Part shown: piece by piece, positions 62,467-64,000 of the stretch | Layout: every line of letters starts with the position of its first letter | How positions within the stretch are numbered: the stretch's first letter is position 1 | Assembly: GCA_963281155.1 (NCBI GenBank) | Contig: CAUJLY010000006.1 | Location: 2,356,001 to 2,420,000 of the forward strand | Length of the DNA stretch: 64,000 nucleotides | Direction of reading: 5' to 3' | From: Rhabditophanes sp. KR3021 | Taxonomy: Eukaryota; Nematoda; Chromadorea; Rhabditida; Alloionematidae | Made by a program: the position numbers and the translations under genes | The notes under the pieces: generated by a model | Seen by the model: the letters and a program-made list of their open reading frames with translations, nothing else | Database searches by the model: none | Told to the model about the DNA's origin: nothing

Positions 62467-64000
62467 TCATTTATAGCATGCCCGGATCTCCTCAAGGCCC
62501 ACTCCACACTTCTCGACCCCAGGTTTCAGCTTCACTATCCATCCTTCAATGTCTTCCCCTCGTGCCATGGCATCCACTAAGTTGTGTAAGGAAATTGAGT
62601 GAGCGGTGATGTGAATGGTTTCAATGTTTAAACCTCTCTTAACATGCTTGTCCAATTCCTTCCAGGTACTTGAGTGAGGCGTGGATTTGTCATTAAGCCA
62701 TTCCTTATACGTGTTGTTCCTGATCCCTTTTACCACATACTCACAGTCGGATATCAATGTTAGATCTTTCACTCGCGCATCCATTGCGATGGCACATGCT
62801 TCCAAGGCGGCAACTGCTTCCATTCTTGGAGCTGTGGTTCTTCCACGGAGAAAGTTTCTCTTACGGAAAGCAACCGGAGCATTCACAAATCCAACCCCCG
62901 CAACCCCATGGTATTTCTCCTCGGTTGATTTCTCAAGTTCCTTTTTGTTGCTGGCAGAACCATCCACCACCATAAAAGCCTTGTCCCCATTAACCAACGC
63001 CTCTAGTAACATGTATAACTCCTCATCCGTGGTAATACTTGATGAAGCTTCTGGAATCTCTTGTTCAGCCGACGGCTTTGTTTCCCTTCTCCTTGCTTCA
63101 ATGCTGTCTGTCGATTCCATTGATGGATCAGCACGGCTGATGACAGCTTTGGTAAAGTTCCTGGAGACTAAGTGATTTTCACCTCGTTGATCTTGAATTA
63201 AGTAGATGCTGTCTCCTAATTCACCAACCTTGCTCCCCAATTCAAACATTTTAGACAAGTGTCCTCGTGGTTTGAAGTATATTTGTGATGGAGAACAGTC
63301 AACTACCTCATTGTTCCATCTGGACGGCCTGACTTCATCATTGACAAAGTATCTTTGAGCTGGGGTTGATCTTTTCAAATTCCCCTCTTCATCAGTCCAA
63401 GCCGCTGGCATGTTGTTTAATGAAGCCAAAGCGAAAGAGAGTTGCTCAGATACACACTTATTTTCAAGTTTTGCTATCTGCATCTTAGTTTTGACGTCTT
63501 GAATTCTTCCTTCTATTCTGCCATTGGAGCTTGGGTGATACTTCGGTGTGGTAACCCTCTCAGTGCCCATTTCCTCTGACTTCCCGTTTTGATAAAGTCC
63601 GATTTTGGAGTTTTTAAAAAACTGGTTCAATCCTTCACTGTTCAAGGACGGTTCTCCATCGCTGATCACAAGAGTGAACGGATGTTCTTGGAATATACCT
63701 GTAAAAAAGTTTATTAAATTCTCCTGATTTTTTGACTTCAGAATTGCTCCGTAAGTGTAGCTAGAGTAATGGTCTACAAATACTATTATGCACTTGGAAT
63801 CCACATAGCACAAGTCGAATGATCCCATTTCTCTTGGATATCTAGCTCTTGTCCATTTAACAAATTTCCTGGCAGGATTTTTCTTGCACTTGGCACACAA
63901 CTCACAACCAGCTACCTCCTGGGTGACGATTGTTGACATCCCCCGGCAACTGAATACGCTCTTTAAATGTTCATGCATCGTTGTGGCGCCTGCGTGAGTG
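62467..64000 (-). mobile_element. LTR retrotransposon, 3' part of pol, truncated by window edge
   Basis: The 1.5 kb segment is clearly less AT-rich than its surroundings and contains one intact open frame of retroelement type. The element enters from beyond 64000 and continues towards lower coordinates; gag, protease, reverse transcriptase and the 5' LTR, if present, lie outside. No LTR boundary or target duplication could be seen. The intact frame suggests a recent insertion. Confidence 0.75.
62467..64000 (-). CDS. Pol fragment: integrase followed by RNase H
   Basis: Partial frame, at least 510 residues, open at the window edge; the ATG at 63978 is internal. Counting from that Met, the integrase zinc finger is split (THAGATTMHEHL just before and across it, CELCAKC at 25-31). 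The integrase catalytic core has D55 (GSFDLCYVD), D107 (VISDGEPS) and E156 (HPSSNGRIEG). The D-E spacing is 48 instead of the usual 35. The C-terminal integrase part (FKPRGHLSKMFELGSKVGEL) is at 235-280. A low-complexity linker leads to a complete RNase H type I fold at 335-475: D339 (MVVDGSAS), E387 (MEAVAALEA), D411 (LISDCEYVVKG), and H460/D469 (ITAHSISLHNLVDAMA). An RNase H after the integrase is not the standard Ty3/gypsy order. It would remove the RNA strand during reverse transcription. Ty3-like is my best class. Confidence 0.88.
   Translation of the reverse strand, partial: THAGATTMHEHLKSVFSCRGMSTIVTQEVAGCELCAKCKKNPARKFVKWTRARYPREMGSFDLCYVDSKCIIVFVDHYSSYTYGAILKSKNQENLINFFTGIFQEHPFTLVISDGEPSLNSEGLNQFFKNSKIGLYQNGKSEEMGTERVTTPKYHPSSNGRIEGRIQDVKTKMQIAKLENKCVSEQLSFALASLNNMPAAWTDEEGNLKRSTPAQRYFVNDEVRPSRWNNEVVDCSPSQIYFKPRGHLSKMFELGSKVGELGDSIYLIQDQRGENHLVSRNFTKAVISRADPSMESTDSIEARRRETKPSAEQEIPEASSSITTDEELYMLLEALVNGDKAFMVVDGSASNKKELEKSTEEKYHGVAGVGFVNAPVAFRKRNFLRGRTTAPRMEAVAALEACAIAMDARVKDLTLISDCEYVVKGIRNNTYKEWLNDKSTPHSSTWKELDKHVKRGLNIETIHITAHSISLHNLVDAMARGEDIEGWIVKLKPGVEKCGVGLEEIRACYK

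Noticed and set aside
62681..63175. 164-codon open frame on the + strand
   Set aside because: Antisense to the retroelement RNase H frame; composition shadow without a recognisable domain.
1..64000. CRISPR arrays, bacterial operons, rRNA genes
   Set aside because: None seen; the DNA is eukaryotic with spliced genes throughout.

Overview
The window looks like nuclear DNA of a small invertebrate, most likely a nematode. It is very AT-rich. Most introns are only 42-60 bases long and bounded by GT/AG. At least eight genes have a T-rich splice acceptor 5-49 bases before the start codon, as expected for genes that receive a trans-spliced leader. A secreted, cysteine-patterned protein resembles the nematode chondroitin-proteoglycan-4 group, and the U1-like RNA begins AAACUUACCUG, as I recall for nematode U1. 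The species cannot be named from the sequence; another spliced-leader invertebrate such as a rotifer is not excluded.

Layout. 0.2-2.4 kb: a secreted Cys-rich protein (+) converging on a Y-box/cold-shock RNA-binding protein (-). 5.5-7.1 kb: a ONECUT (CUT plus homeodomain) transcription factor (-). 10.0-16.9 kb: a SoxD (EGL-13/SOX5/6) transcription factor in five coding exons with large introns (-), followed upstream by a 10 kb gene-free stretch that is probably its 5' region. 26.8-29.8 kb: a ZnT-type zinc transporter (-), a tiny secreted-peptide gene (+) and a mitochondrial GGQ peptidyl-tRNA hydrolase (-). 31.3-35.2 kb: a large nuclear low-complexity protein with a conserved Cys-containing C-terminus, carrying one frameshift in a C run (-). 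37.9-39.2 kb: a Tyr/Asn/Ser/Gln-rich protein (+). 42.5-43.3 kb: a DHRS4-like short-chain dehydrogenase (+). 47.1-48.2 kb: an OST-alpha/TMEM184 membrane protein (+). 48.47-48.63 kb: a U1 snRNA gene or variant (-). 49.7-51.3 kb: a TBC1D22 Rab-GAP (-). 54.2-55.1 kb: ETHE1 persulfide dioxygenase (-). 55.6-59.6 kb: the EGF-domain O-GlcNAc transferase EOGT (-), whose 2.4 kb intron holds a complete four-pass membrane protein gene on the opposite strand. 62.5-64.0 kb: the 3' part of an LTR-retrotransposon pol gene (-), running off the window, with an integrase followed by an extra RNase H.

The genes do not form one pathway. They are ordinary, separately regulated nuclear genes: neural-type transcription factors in the first quarter, then metabolism, trafficking and glycosylation. 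I found no operon with shared logic and no clearly new multi-gene system. The most unusual items are the retroelement's downstream RNase H and expanded integrase spacing, the nested gene inside EOGT, the U1-like RNA with a diverged stem-loop I, the G-run frameshift, short stop-free introns that masquerade as coding sequence, and a small secreted-peptide gene. Exon boundaries below were derived by hand from splice consensus, reading frame and family similarity.
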